The position numbers were made by a program, and so were the translations under genes. A stretch of DNA of 64,000 nucleotides, from positions 1-64,000 of the forward strand of contig NZ_JAXOFX010000006.1 of assembly GCF_034427655.1 (NCBI RefSeq), given 5' to 3'. The stretch comes from Robertmurraya_A mangrovi (lineage in GTDB: Bacteria > Bacillota > Bacilli > Bacillales > Cytobacillaceae). Below the pieces are notes generated by a model that worked only from the letters and a program-made list of their open reading frames with translations, was not told where the DNA came from and made no database searches. Within the stretch, counting starts at the first letter, position 1. Each line of letters begins with the position of its first letter. Positions 26,919-35,349 of this stretch are shown one piece after another.

Positions 26919-27767
26919 TTAAAGAGATTCAAATTTCGCCTCTTTATACCACTTCATCATATATCCTTCAATCAACCCCCTTACATTTTCTCCTAAATTG
27001 TTCAATAATAACGTAAAATATAAAGTCTTCGTAAAATTCAACACATTTGTTTTTGTACGGTAAAATTCAAGAGAGTAGTGCTCTGTTTGATGAACTTCTT
27101 CTAATTGAGCAAATATTTTTTCAAGCCATTGCTCCAATAACTGCTCTTCTATCCCTTTTTCCATTAAAGCCTCAATAACAGCTATTAGTCTTTCATCTTC
27201 ATCATCCACGTAGGGAACTCCTTCTTTAAATAAGCAGCTACTTACACTTGCCAATATACTTTCATAGAGATCATTTGTAAACAGAGGATGTAGGACACAA
27301 GCGGCAAGTAAGTCAGCACCGTGAGCGATACTATGAGCCCAACCCTTCCCCTCAACATATCCCCTAACATCTTCTTCAGCATGCAAATAAGTGATACTAT
27401 CATTAAAGACCTGAAGAAGCATATCATCATGCAGAAATCTTAGTTCTCTATCTTTTTCTAACACGCTCGCAATTACTAATGAGGAAAAAGAACGAGTAAA
27501 TACTGCATCATCATTTAGTTTTCCAATGTTATAAAATAAATGTTTCTGATCAAGACAGGTTTCTAATATGTACTGAAGTTGATGATTGGTTAGAAAATCC
27601 TCGCTTATCCACTTGGCAAAGGTAGAATAAATCAGTTGATCCCTTAACTCTGGGTCTAGCTCCCCTATATGAACCAACATATCTTCAATGGTGTCGTTTA
27701 TCACTTGGTCGTCTATTTCTACTTTGGACAAATGGATGACTTCTTTTAGTTTATTTTTAAGTTCCAT
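26919..27767 (-). CDS. DUF2785 family protein
   Basis: About 282 residues, all-helical. The conserved DUF2785 region includes GKGWAHSIAHGADLLAACVLHP and LRFLHDDMLLQVF. The ATG at 27767 behind AGAGGTCG is preferred over the frame opening at 27830, which would overlap the neighbour. The gene lies 70 bases after the end of corA and behind its terminator, so it probably has its own promoter. Function unknown. Confidence 0.82.
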   Translation of the reverse strand: MELKNKLKEVIHLSKVEIDDQVINDTIEDMLVHIGELDPELRDQLIYSTFAKWISEDFLTNHQLQYILETCLDQKHLFYNIGKLNDDAVFTRSFSSLVIASVLEKDRELRFLHDDMLLQVFNDSITYLHAEEDVRGYVEGKGWAHSIAHGADLLAACVLHPLFTNDLYESILASVSSCLFKEGVPYVDDEDERLIAVIEALMEKGIEEQLLEQWLEKIFAQLEEVHQTEHYSLEFYRTKTNVLNFTKTLYFTLLLNNLGENVRGLIEGYMMKWYKEAKFESL

Positions 27768-27800
27768 ATATTTCGACCTCTTTTTCAATAGAAAATAGAA

Positions 27801-27824
27801 GCCACAAAGACAATCGATTGTGGC
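27801..27824 (-). terminator. Terminator of corA
   Basis: GCCACA and TGTGGC form a stem and are followed on the minus strand by TTCTATTTTC, 13 bases after the corA stop. Confidence 0.65.
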
Positions 27825-27836
27825 CAACATAAAACG

Positions 27837-28796
27837 TTATTTAAACCAGCCTTTTCTTTTAAACCAAAGAAACATCACAACTCCCATAGCTCCCATAGTT
27901 CCTAATATAAGAAAATACCCATACTCCCAAGTTAGTTCGGGCATATTTTCAAAGTTCATTCCATATATTCCTGCAATAAAGGTTAACGGAGCAAAGATGG
28001 AGGTAATAATGGTTAGGACTTTCATGACATTATTCGTTTGATGAGAGTTTAATGAGAGATAACTGTCCCGAATGTCTGCCGTTACCTCCCGATTAGACAT
28101 TACCATTTCAGATAGCTTTAACAAATGGTCATAAATGTCTGAAAAATACTCTCTTCTCTCTCTAATGCCGCTTAAGTGATGAGAATTTAACATACGGTAA
28201 AGCAAATCACGCATTGGATTTACGGTATGTCTTAAATTTAATAGTTTGTATCTTGTATCAAACAGCTCTGTCATCAGCTGATTCATGGATTTGTTTTGCG
28301 TATTGTCTTCTATCTTGTCTAGTTCATCCTCAATTTTATAAAGCAACGGAAAATAATTATCTACAATTTTATCGAGAATTTGATAAAACACATAAAAAGT
28401 GTCCCATTTCTCTACATTGGTTTGAGTCAATAAACGTTCCCATACTTGTGTAACTTCCTTTGCCGGCATATGATGGAAAGTGACGACAAAACGTTCCCCT
28501 ATAAAGAAGTTCAGCTCTTCTTTTACCATTTCATCCTCTGCTTCACGAACAATGTGGGTCACATAAAATGTATGATCATCATAATAATCTAATTTCGGAC
28601 GTTGAAGTCTTTGTACACAGTCTTCAATGGCTAACGGATGAAAGTGAAAAGTATCGGTTAGGTGATTGATTTCCTCGTCAGTAGGTTCATTAAAATCAGC
28701 CCAGAACCATTTATACCTTGATAAATGGGTAGGATTAAAAGTAGCGTGAGTCTCTATTTCATTTTGATAAGTAATTCCGATAAAACGTAACAACAT
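27837..28796 (-). CDS. corA: CorA family divalent metal transporter
   Basis: A 319-residue CorA/MIT protein that carries Mg2+ or a similar divalent ion across the membrane as a pentamer. It has the large N-terminal cytoplasmic domain with WFWADFNEPT and AIEDCVQRLQRPKLD, and two C-terminal membrane helices (about residues 257-277 and 293-311) linked by the selectivity motif YGMNFENMPE. It is a single gene with its own terminator. Confidence 0.93.
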   Translation of the reverse strand: MLLRFIGITYQNEIETHATFNPTHLSRYKWFWADFNEPTDEEINHLTDTFHFHPLAIEDCVQRLQRPKLDYYDDHTFYVTHIVREAEDEMVKEELNFFIGERFVVTFHHMPAKEVTQVWERLLTQTNVEKWDTFYVFYQILDKIVDNYFPLLYKIEDELDKIEDNTQNKSMNQLMTELFDTRYKLLNLRHTVNPMRDLLYRMLNSHHLSGIRERREYFSDIYDHLLKLSEMVMSNREVTADIRDSYLSLNSHQTNNVMKVLTIITSIFAPLTFIAGIYGMNFENMPELTWEYGYFLILGTMGAMGVVMFLWFKRKGWFK

Positions 28797-28933
28797 CTAC
28801 ACCTTCTTCATGACAGTAAAAATAATGTCCTACTATCATAACGAAATTAGTAAAAAGTCACAAATCACATATTTCTTAAATATGAAATGACCTCATATAC
28901 AGCTACTGGTTTCAATATGCAATTATAAAGAAA

Positions 28934-28960
28934 GAAACCTCTCCCAATAGAAAAGGTTTC
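28934..28960 (-). terminator. Terminator of histidine phosphatase gene
   Basis: GAAACC and GGTTTC pair around a 15-base loop, followed on the minus strand by TTTCTTT; 17 bases from the stop codon. Confidence 0.65.
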
Positions 28961-28976
28961 ATTGCATGTAGGTTAG

Positions 28977-29516
28977 TTACACATTTGCCTTTTTAAAATC
29001 ATAAACCTTATGTTCTCCATTTTTAGAGGAATAGATCGTAATATTTCCATCTTCTGGGACACCATTAAAATAAGCTCCAATAGATCCCGTCGTACATCCG
29101 TGTCCAGAAATTAAAATATTCACCTCTTTTTCGCCGTGCTCTGCTTCAAGCTCGCGCATAAATTCAAAAACTCGATTTAAATACACGTGAACATCCTCTA
29201 CCCCACGATAAACACTTGGATCCGGAGTAACACCAGCGAGTTTCACTTCTTCCTTTTTCAATCCATCTGCTTCCCCCAAATCAAAAACATTAATCCTAGG
29301 ATCAATAACGGCCTTCATACCCGTAGCAAATTCTGCTGTTTGTATCGCTCTTTCCTGAGGTGAAGAAAATACATAATCAAATTGAATATGTTGAAGATTT
29401 TCTCTTAGTAGTTCGGCTTGCTTAATACCCGTTTCATTTAAAGGAAGACCCTTTCTTCCTTGGATTCTGCCCTCTTTGTTAAAATCCGTTTGACCGTGAC
29501 GAACGACATAAATCAT
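28977..29516 (-). CDS. Histidine phosphatase family protein
   Basis: A 179-residue phosphoglycerate mutase-like phosphatase. The catalytic motif YVVRHGQTDFNKEGRIQGRKGLPLNETG opens the protein; the second conserved parts are FSSPQERAIQTAEF and LISGHGCTTGSI with the active-site His. ATG at 29516 lies behind GGGAGG. The family includes metabolite phosphatases; the substrate is unknown. Confidence 0.92.
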   Translation of the reverse strand: MIYVVRHGQTDFNKEGRIQGRKGLPLNETGIKQAELLRENLQHIQFDYVFSSPQERAIQTAEFATGMKAVIDPRINVFDLGEADGLKKEEVKLAGVTPDPSVYRGVEDVHVYLNRVFEFMRELEAEHGEKEVNILISGHGCTTGSIGAYFNGVPEDGNITIYSSKNGEHKVYDFKKANV

Positions 29517-29660
29517 CTAAAAACCTCCCTATTAAAATCATCATGTACTATTATTAGTAGGTGCTAGTTTAAGCTTAGACAATTATCCGATAATTGTAAA
29601 ATAATAGAACTCTAATTTTAGTAAAACTATTTCGTAATTAGATAGATTTTCTCAAACCAA

Positions 29661-29790
29661 GGACAAAAGCGCAAGCGCCTCGGTCAGCCCCGACAAGCAA
29701 ATGTTCTTCAACCCTAAAAGTCTGCCTTTCGACTTTTAGGGTTGAAGGTTATTTGACCTCGAGGGGCTAGGCGCTGGAGCTGGACGTGGA
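29661..29790. repeat. Long palindromic intergenic repeat
   Basis: GCGCAAGCGCCTCGGTCAGCCCC (29670-29692) is largely complementary to GAGGGGCTAGGCGCTGGAGCTGG (29761-29783). Inside it TTCAACCCTAAAAGTC and GACTTTTAGGGTTGAA (29707-29746) form a perfect 16-bp hairpin. From memory, sequences of this kind with AAGCGCAAGCGCC...GGGGCTGGGCGCTGGAGCTGGAC are dispersed in many Bacillaceae genomes. It is higher in GC than its surroundings. Confidence 0.7.
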
Positions 29791-29843
29791 CAATCAATAT
29801 AAATGAGTTATTCACAAAGCGAGAAATATATAGTTTCCTAAAC

Positions 29844-29873
29844 AACAAAAAAGAGAGCACTTTAGCGCCCCCT
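29844..29873 (-). terminator. Terminator after 14-residue repeat gene
   Basis: On the minus strand AGGGGGCGC pairs with GTGCTCTCT through several G-U pairs around a TAAA loop and is followed by TTTTTTGTT. The pairing works only in the minus-strand RNA, which points to the gene at 29981-30586. Confidence 0.7.
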
Positions 29874-29980
29874 TAGATTAGAAAAAAAGTCCTTATAAAG
29901 TTGATTTTTAAAAATACATTCTACACCTTACTGTCTATTCAAATGTTCAACTTTTGATTCTAACTTATATACTCTCTTGT

Positions 29981-30586
29981 TTAATACTTCTGTCTTGTTT
30001 CTACATATTCGACTATTCTATCAGTATATTCTCCTAAGCTTGTTACTAGGTTCTTCTGTAACTTTTCAAGACCCATTTCCAGTCTATTCTGTCCTTCTTT
30101 TAACTCAGTTATATCAGAACGCATTTCTTGTTGACCTTGTTTTAAATCACTTATGTCTGTACGCATTTCTAGTTGGCCTTGTTTTAAATCACTTATATCC
30201 GTGCGCATTTCTTGTTGGCCTTGTTTTAAATCACTTATATCCGTGCGCATTTCTAGTTGGACTTGTTTTAAATCACTTATATCCGTGCGCATTTCTAGTT
30301 GACCTTGTTTTAAATCACTTATATCCGTACGCATTTCTTGTTGACCTTGTTTTAAATCACTTATATCCGTGTGCATTTCTAGTTGGCCTTGTTTTAAATC
30401 ACTTATATCCGTGCGCATTTCTAGTTGGCCTTGTTTTAAATCACTTATATCCGTGCGCATTTCTAGTTGGCCTTGTTTTAAATCACTTATATCCGTGCGC
30501 ATTTCTAGTTGGCCTTGTTTGAATCCACTTATGTCTGATTGTATGTTTTTCAGTCCATGTAAGATATGTTTTAGTGTTTCTTCCAC
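29981..30586 (-). CDS. Coiled-coil protein of eleven 14-residue repeats
   Basis: A 201-residue soluble protein. Residues 18-171 are eleven copies of the unit DISDLKQGQLEMRT with minor changes, ending in DITELKEGQNRLEM. The unit is two heptads long with I2, L5 and M12 at core positions and Q9 as a regular polar core residue, so a long parallel coiled coil is expected. The C-terminal part GLEKLQKNLVTSLGEYTDRIVEYVETRQKY is non-repetitive. GTG start behind GGGGGAG. The role is unknown; scaffold or phage-like measure proteins have similar repeats. Confidence 0.85.
   Translation of the reverse strand: MEETLKHILHGLKNIQSDISGFKQGQLEMRTDISDLKQGQLEMRTDISDLKQGQLEMRTDISDLKQGQLEMHTDISDLKQGQQEMRTDISDLKQGQLEMRTDISDLKQVQLEMRTDISDLKQGQQEMRTDISDLKQGQLEMRTDISDLKQGQQEMRSDITELKEGQNRLEMGLEKLQKNLVTSLGEYTDRIVEYVETRQKY
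30074..30535 (-). repeat. 42-bp tandem repeats inside coding region
   Basis: Eleven 42-bp units encode the 14-residue repeats. Units are nearly identical at the DNA level (TCCGTGCGCATTTCTAGTTGG on the plus strand recurs), which means recent duplication or gene conversion. Copy number is likely to vary between strains. Confidence 0.9.
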
Positions 30587-30761
30587 AGTATCTCCCCCAA
30601 TCCGACAACTTTTTCCCTACATTATATCATCTCTTTTAAAACTAAACAGCTAAAATTTAATCATATTACCCTATGGTGGATTTATTATAAATTCCACCTT
30701 GTTTACATAATAAAATTATTGTCGATTTATGTATATTTACATACTAAGCCATACTAAATTA

Positions 30762-30793
30762 AAACCCCTGCCACTAAATAGAAGCAAGGGTTT
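30762..30793 (-). terminator. Terminator of STAS gene
   Basis: AAACCCTTGC and GCAGGGGTTT form a stem followed on the minus strand by TAATTT, close to the stop codon of the STAS gene. Confidence 0.75.
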
Positions 30794-30801
30794 TTAAAAA
30801 T

Positions 30802-31293
30802 TTATTCGACAATTCCCTCGGTTTCACTAACTAACTTTAATCCCTTCACCTTCATTAAATACTGAAGAGCTGCCCTGAATGTTAAGAACGTTTTCAGTTC
30901 CTTTGCAGCATTCATCTGCGATTTTACAATTTCATTTGTCACTTCTGGTCTAAATCCAACAAAAAGAACTTCTACCCCTAGTAAGTTCAACGTATGGGAA
31001 AGCTTTGATATAAACTCTCCTAAAACTTCTAATTCCCCGATTTCACTTTTACCTATTCCACTAAAGTCAATAATGATCGTGTTAATTTCGTCATCATAAA
31101 CTCTTTGTGAAATTTTAGTAGTAATTAACTCTAATCTATCAGGCAACAACTGCCCCGTAATGGGTAATAATGCTGTCTCAGGAAGAATGGATGGAATCAC
31201 TGGGACGGACATAGATTCAATGATTTTTTTATACTGATTGATCTCCTCTTTTAGCGCTATAACTTCCTCTTGCAGCTCTTGGATTTCTGACAT
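30802..31293 (-). CDS. STAS domain protein (RsbR-like)
   Basis: About 163 residues. A short N-terminal coiled coil (residues 1-25, IQELQEEVIALKEEINQYKK) is followed by a STAS domain with LLPITGQLLPDRLELITTKI and TIIIDFSGIGKSEIGELEVLGEF. The phosphorylatable residues usual in RsbR/RsbS (Thr or Ser after DITG) are here in DFSGIGKSE. It may act in a stressosome-like signalling complex. The start ATG at 31293 follows AGGGG; the frame is open to 31326. Confidence 0.8.
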   Translation of the reverse strand: MSEIQELQEEVIALKEEINQYKKIIESMSVPVIPSILPETALLPITGQLLPDRLELITTKISQRVYDDEINTIIIDFSGIGKSEIGELEVLGEFISKLSHTLNLLGVEVLFVGFRPEVTNEIVKSQMNAAKELKTFLTFRAALQYLMKVKGLKLVSETEGIVE

Positions 31294-31680
31294 TTTGTTT
31301 CCCCTACCCTTTGCTATTTTCACCATAACGGTTATAGTAATCGTTTATGAATGTTCCTATTTAGGTAAAAAGGCTATTTCTAAAAATAACAAACTTTGAA
31401 ACTCTGTAATCATGCGTCTTACAATAAATTTAAAAAGAGCCTCTATTTAAAGAAATTATAACATTATATGAGTGATAACTATAACTTTAAAACAGTAAAA
31501 TGGGACGATACTTCATTATTTTTAGTTTTGGAGATTTTCATTTATATGATGGGATGTAGGACCGATTTTGTTTGAAGGATTATGGGGGAAAAGGGTACGT
31601 TGTGAAATATGTTCAACTTGTACCCTTTCCTTCTATATAATATAAGTGTTAAAAGTCTGGTGTCGGTGGTGGTGTCCAAT
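31294..31680. other. Intergenic region
   Basis: It holds the promoter side of the STAS gene and the terminator of thrS. No additional gene is supported. Confidence 0.5.
31590..31628 (-). terminator. Terminator of thrS
   Basis: AAAGGGTAC and GTACCCTTT form a 9-bp stem, with GTTG/CAAC extending it after a bulge. It lies 50 bases after the thrS stop codon; the T-run is short (TTTT). Confidence 0.65.
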
Positions 31681-32874
31681 TTAGTATGACCCTCTTTCTT
31701 TTTCAAATTTATTGATGATTTGTTCTAGACTCATTTCTCCGATATTCCCTTCCTTACGTTTTCTTACAGCAAGCATTCCTTTCTCTACTTCTTTATCACC
31801 AACGACAAATGCATATGGCACCTTTTGTAATTCAACTTCTCTAATTTTCAAACCAATTTTTTCCACCCTGTTGTCTACCTCAACTCGGAATCCTAATGCT
31901 TGGAGCTGTCCTTGAACTTCATATGCATATTCAAGATGTGCGTCAGAAATCGGTAATATTTTTGCCTGAATAGGTGCTAACCAAAGGGGAAACTCTCCAG
32001 CTACGTGTTCAATTAAGATGGCCATAAACCTTTCTAGTGAACCATAAATCGCTCGGTGAATCATGATTGGGCGAAGGGGTTTGTTGTCCTCACCAATATA
32101 CTGACAATCAAACTTTTCCGGCATTTGAAAATCTAGTTGAACTGTACCGCATTGCCAGCTGCGACCAAGGGAATCGAGGATATGAAAATCAATTTTTGGC
32201 CCGTAAAACGCCCCGTCTCCTTCATTAACCTGATAGTTAAAGTCTTTTTTCTGTAAAACAGATTCGAGCGCCTTTTCAGCCTGTTCCCATTTTTCAGGTG
32301 ATCCTATAAACTTTACCGGACGAGTAGAAAGCTCCACCTTATAACTAAATCCAAACTTAGAATAAACTTCATGAATTAAATCCAATATCTTATCAATCTC
32401 TGATTCGATTTGATCCTCTCTAACAAACAAATGCGCGTCATCTTGAGTGAAGGAACGTACTCTCAATAAGCCATTTAGTGAACCGGATAATTCATGGCGG
32501 TGAACTAAACCTAATTCTGCATATCGAACCGGTAACTCGCGATAACTTCTTCTTTTACTGTTAAAAATTAAGATCGCCCCAGGGCAGTTCATCGGCTTAA
32601 TGGCGTAATTTTGCTCATCCACATTAGAAAAATACATATTCTCATGATAATGATCCCAGTGCCCTGACTGCTCCCATAGCTCTTGCTTCATCATAAACGG
32701 AGTTTTAATTTCCTGGTAACCCGCAAGCTGATGCTTCCTTTTCCAATACGACTCTAACTCATTTCTCAACACCATCCCATTTGGTAAAAAGAATGGCATT
32801 CCAGGAGCCTCCTCCATTGATGCAAATAGCTCTAATTGCTGACCTAACTTTCTGTGATTCATTTCTACTGACAT
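31681..32874 (-). CDS. Threonyl-tRNA synthetase, short form without editing domain
   Basis: A 397-residue class II synthetase that should charge tRNA-Thr. It starts directly at the catalytic core (HRKLGQQLELFASMEEAPGMPFFLPNG) with motif 2 HRHELSGSLNGLLRVRSFTQDDAHLF and motif 3 IHRAIYGSLERFMAILIEH, and ends with the anticodon-binding domain (APIQAKILPISDAHLEYA). The TGS and editing domains present in usual 640-residue ThrRS are absent. Zinc ligands Cys (MNCPG), His (DDAHLF) and His (MIHRAI) are kept, but the usual NCPGH reads NCPGA. ATG at 32874 follows AAGGAGG. Tandem T-boxes precede it. Confidence 0.9.
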   Translation of the reverse strand: MSVEMNHRKLGQQLELFASMEEAPGMPFFLPNGMVLRNELESYWKRKHQLAGYQEIKTPFMMKQELWEQSGHWDHYHENMYFSNVDEQNYAIKPMNCPGAILIFNSKRRSYRELPVRYAELGLVHRHELSGSLNGLLRVRSFTQDDAHLFVREDQIESEIDKILDLIHEVYSKFGFSYKVELSTRPVKFIGSPEKWEQAEKALESVLQKKDFNYQVNEGDGAFYGPKIDFHILDSLGRSWQCGTVQLDFQMPEKFDCQYIGEDNKPLRPIMIHRAIYGSLERFMAILIEHVAGEFPLWLAPIQAKILPISDAHLEYAYEVQGQLQALGFRVEVDNRVEKIGLKIREVELQKVPYAFVVGDKEVEKGMLAVRKRKEGNIGEMSLEQIINKFEKERGSY

Positions 32875-32907
32875 GTTTGTTTCCTCCTTAAAATGATTTT
32901 TTATATA

Positions 32908-33150
32908 AAAAAACGACCACACCCATCCCTAGTTAAGGGACGAGTGTGGTCGTGATTCCACCCTAATTCCGTAATGCATGTAAGTGACATTACGCTCAAA
33001 AAGTTAACGGTTTCCCGATTATGGATACTTGATCTTCTCGTTCCCCATAATAGCTCGGAGGTGGTAAATGACTTTCTTTTCTTCAGGGCTCTCAGCCTAT
33101 GACCCTGTTCTCTGATAAAGAAATAGGAAAATCATTCATGTCCTCTTCAA
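32908..33150 (-). ncRNA. T-box riboswitch (Thr), proximal copy
   Basis: Minus-strand leader with a stem I region (GAGAACAGGGTCATAGGCTG), a specifier loop containing ACC codons (33060-33065), the T-box core AGGGTGGAATCACG (32951-32964) and a strong terminator (ACGACCACAC...GTGTGGTCGT, 32913-32953, then T-run). The bulge reads UGGA, matching U73 of tRNA-Thr. The leader ends some 35 bases before the thrS start. Confidence 0.92.
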
Positions 33151-33269
33151 CGCTCTATCGTATTAATTTGTTCCATAAACCTATTTCGATCATGATTGTT
33201 GTCTTTGTAAAAATCTTAAAGCCGATTTTTACCCTGTGTTGTAAGTAAGTGCTACAAATGTAGACACTT

Positions 33270-33363
33270 GGCTTTTTCTAAAACAAATTTAAAAAATCTT
33301 TATAGAGCAAATTTATTTTAGGTAATCTTTGAAGTTAGAATCATCTATGTTTTAGAAAAAGCC
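33270..33363. repeat. 16-bp inverted repeat between the two T-boxes
   Basis: GGCTTTTTCTAAAACA (33270-33285) and TGTTTTAGAAAAAGCC (33348-33363) are perfect inverted repeats 62 bases apart. They may pair in the leader RNA and set the distal terminator apart from the proximal T-box. Confidence 0.55.
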
Positions 33364-33367
33364 CATA

Positions 33368-33630
33368 AAAAAACGCACTCATCCTCATAAAAGGGACGAG
33401 TGCGGTCGTGGTTCCACCCTAGTTCCGTAATGTATGAAAGTAACATTACGCTCTAAAAAAGTTAACGGTTCTCCCGGTTATGGTTACTTGAATATATTCT
33501 TTCCCCATAACTGCTCAAAGGTGGTAAATCATTCTCTTTTCTTCAGGGCTCCCAGCCTATGACCCTGTTCTCTAGTAAAGAAAATTAAGGATGATTCATG
33601 TCCTTATCCATGCATTTTTTACCATATGAA
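33368..33630 (-). ncRNA. T-box riboswitch (Thr), distal copy
   Basis: A second leader with the same elements: stem I with GAGAACAGGGTCATAGGCTGGGAGCC, ACC specifier codons at 33520-33525, T-box core AGGGTGGAACCACG (33407-33420) and terminator GCACTCATCC...GGGACGAGTGCG (33374-33405). It is clearly a duplicate of the proximal copy. Both must be antiterminated for thrS expression from the promoter at 33643-33671. Confidence 0.92.
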
Positions 33631-33642
33631 TGTTATTTATTG

Positions 33643-33671
33643 ATATTAAATTAGTATTTTTAGGAAGTCAA
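33643..33671 (-). promoter_or_regulatory. Promoter of the thrS leader
   Basis: -35 TTGACT (33671-33666), 17-bp spacer, -10 TAATAT (33648-33643). It lies just upstream of the distal T-box; I see no comparable promoter between the two T-boxes. Confidence 0.7.
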
Positions 33672-33718
33672 GAACTTTTTTTATAGTGTATGCTCATTTT
33701 GCTGAAATGCTGCAAACT

Positions 33719-35143
33719 TTATACACCTATGGAAACATACTTTGTTTCTAAATACTCTTCCAATCCCTCTATACCACCTTCACGGCCCATTCCACTTTCT
33801 TTCATTCCACCAAATGGGGCTTGTGCAGTTGATGGAGCACCGTCATTCCAGCCAATAATTCCATAATCTAACGCTTCTACAACTTTTGTGCCCCTTCTAT
33901 TGCTCTCTGAGAAAACATAAGCTGCGAGTCCATAAGGTGACTGGTTAGCTAATTCAACCGCATCTTCATCCGTTGTAAATTTTTGAATGGGAGCAACAGG
34001 ACCGAACGTTTCCTCATGCATCACTAACATAGTTGAATTCACATCTTTTAATACGGTCGGCGGGTAAAAATAAGCTCCATTTTTCGGAGTTCCTTCCCCT
34101 CCTAAAACACAAGTCGCCCCTTTGCTTAACGCATCTTGGACATGCTCTTCAACTTTTTGATAGCCGTTTTTGTCAATGATCGGACCAATATCTGTCCCTT
34201 CATCCAAGCCATTTCCAACCTTCAACTTGCTCGCTTCTTCAACAAAACGTGTGATAAACTCTTCGTAAATGTTCTCTTGAACGTAAATTCGATTTCCACA
34301 AATACAAGTTTGACCCGCATTACGGAATTTAGAAGCCATGGTTCCTTTTACAGCTAGATCAAGGTCTGCATCATCGAGTACGATAATTGGCGCATGTCCT
34401 CCAAGTTCGAGGGATAAATTCTTGATGTGCTTAGCCCCTTTTTCCATTAACACTCGGCCAATTTCTGTTGAGCCAGTAAAAGTAATTTTTTTCACGAGTG
34501 GATTGCTTAAAAGCTCATCTCCGATTTTCGACGCATTTCCTGTCACTAAATTGACAACACCCTTTGGAATACCCGCTTTTTCCGCTAATTCTACTAGAAA
34601 GACGGCTGTTAACGGAGTTTGTTTTGCTGGTTTAATGACAATAGAACAACCGCTTGCAAGGGCTGGCCCTAGTTTTCTTGTAATCATGGCGGCAGGGAAA
34701 TTCCATGGAGTAATCGCTCCTACCACTCCAACGGCCTTTTTAATTACCTGTAATCTCTTGTCCCCATGCTGACTTGGTACGGTGCGTCCATACACTCGTT
34801 TCCCTTCTTCTGCAAACCATTTTAAAAAGGAGGCAGCGTATTTAATTTCTCCTTTTGCTTCATGAAGGGGTTTTCCCATTTCTAACGTTAACACTCTCGC
34901 TAACTCATCTTCGTTTTCTAACACTAAGTCATAGTAACGTTCTAATAAATCACAGCGTTCATAGGCGGTTAACTTAGACCATTTGAGATATGCTTGATGA
35001 GCGGCTTCAATCGCTTGCTTCGTTTCCGTTGCCCCTCCGTTTGGAACCGTCCCCACGATTTCCCCTGAGGCTGGATTGGTGATATTGATTTTTTCTAGTT
35101 CTGAACCAGTCCATTCGCCGTTGATGTATAGTAGTTTATCCAT
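33719..35143 (-). CDS. NAD(P)-dependent aldehyde dehydrogenase (GabD/SSADH family)
   Basis: A 474-residue enzyme of the aldehyde dehydrogenase superfamily, nearest to succinate-semialdehyde dehydrogenases. It has the cofactor motif GAITPWNFPAAMITRK, the catalytic Glu in LELGGHAPIIV, the nucleophile Cys in NAGQTCICGNRIYV, and EETFGPVAPI. ATG at 35143 lies 12 bases from AGGAGG; the frame continues to 35221 without a site. The exact substrate is not fixed by sequence. Monocistronic. Confidence 0.9.
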   Translation of the reverse strand: MDKLLYINGEWTGSELEKINITNPASGEIVGTVPNGGATETKQAIEAAHQAYLKWSKLTAYERCDLLERYYDLVLENEDELARVLTLEMGKPLHEAKGEIKYAASFLKWFAEEGKRVYGRTVPSQHGDKRLQVIKKAVGVVGAITPWNFPAAMITRKLGPALASGCSIVIKPAKQTPLTAVFLVELAEKAGIPKGVVNLVTGNASKIGDELLSNPLVKKITFTGSTEIGRVLMEKGAKHIKNLSLELGGHAPIIVLDDADLDLAVKGTMASKFRNAGQTCICGNRIYVQENIYEEFITRFVEEASKLKVGNGLDEGTDIGPIIDKNGYQKVEEHVQDALSKGATCVLGGEGTPKNGAYFYPPTVLKDVNSTMLVMHEETFGPVAPIQKFTTDEDAVELANQSPYGLAAYVFSESNRRGTKVVEALDYGIIGWNDGAPSTAQAPFGGMKESGMGREGGIEGLEEYLETKYVSIGV

Positions 35144-35308
35144 TGTATCACTTGACCTCCTGTGTTTTTTGTTTTTATTATACCTGTTTTTTGGGGACCT
35201 GAGAGAGCGAAATGATTTCATGTAGAAGGTTTATTTGGCCATTTTGCCTAGTAAGCTATCAATCTGTTATAGATTCAAATTTTTATTTAAAAAAGCTTTT
35301 CAAAAGCA

Positions 35309-35336
35309 AAAAACCTAGCCATTCCGACTAGGTTTT
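35309..35336 (-). terminator. Terminator of chemoreceptor gene
   Basis: AAAACCTAG and CTAGGTTTT pair, followed on the minus strand by TTTGCTTTT; 14 bases from the stop. Confidence 0.8.
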
Positions 35337-35349
35337 CTTCTCAAATCTA

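Noticed and set aside
29977..30522. Plus-strand frame of 181 codons with leucine-rich repeats (YPCAFLVGLVLNHL).
   Set aside because: It is the antisense reading of the 42-bp repeats; the minus-strand frame has a GTG start with a good ribosome binding site, a terminator and a sensible coiled-coil pattern.
30074..30535. Regular repeats that could be mistaken for a CRISPR array.
   Set aside because: The 42-bp units are contiguous, without unique spacers, and stay in one reading frame.
31640..31683. A short open stretch reading NWTPPPTPDF just after the thrS stop, in another frame.
   Set aside because: It could be a frameshifted synthetase tail or a small peptide, but it has no start or ribosome binding site of its own.
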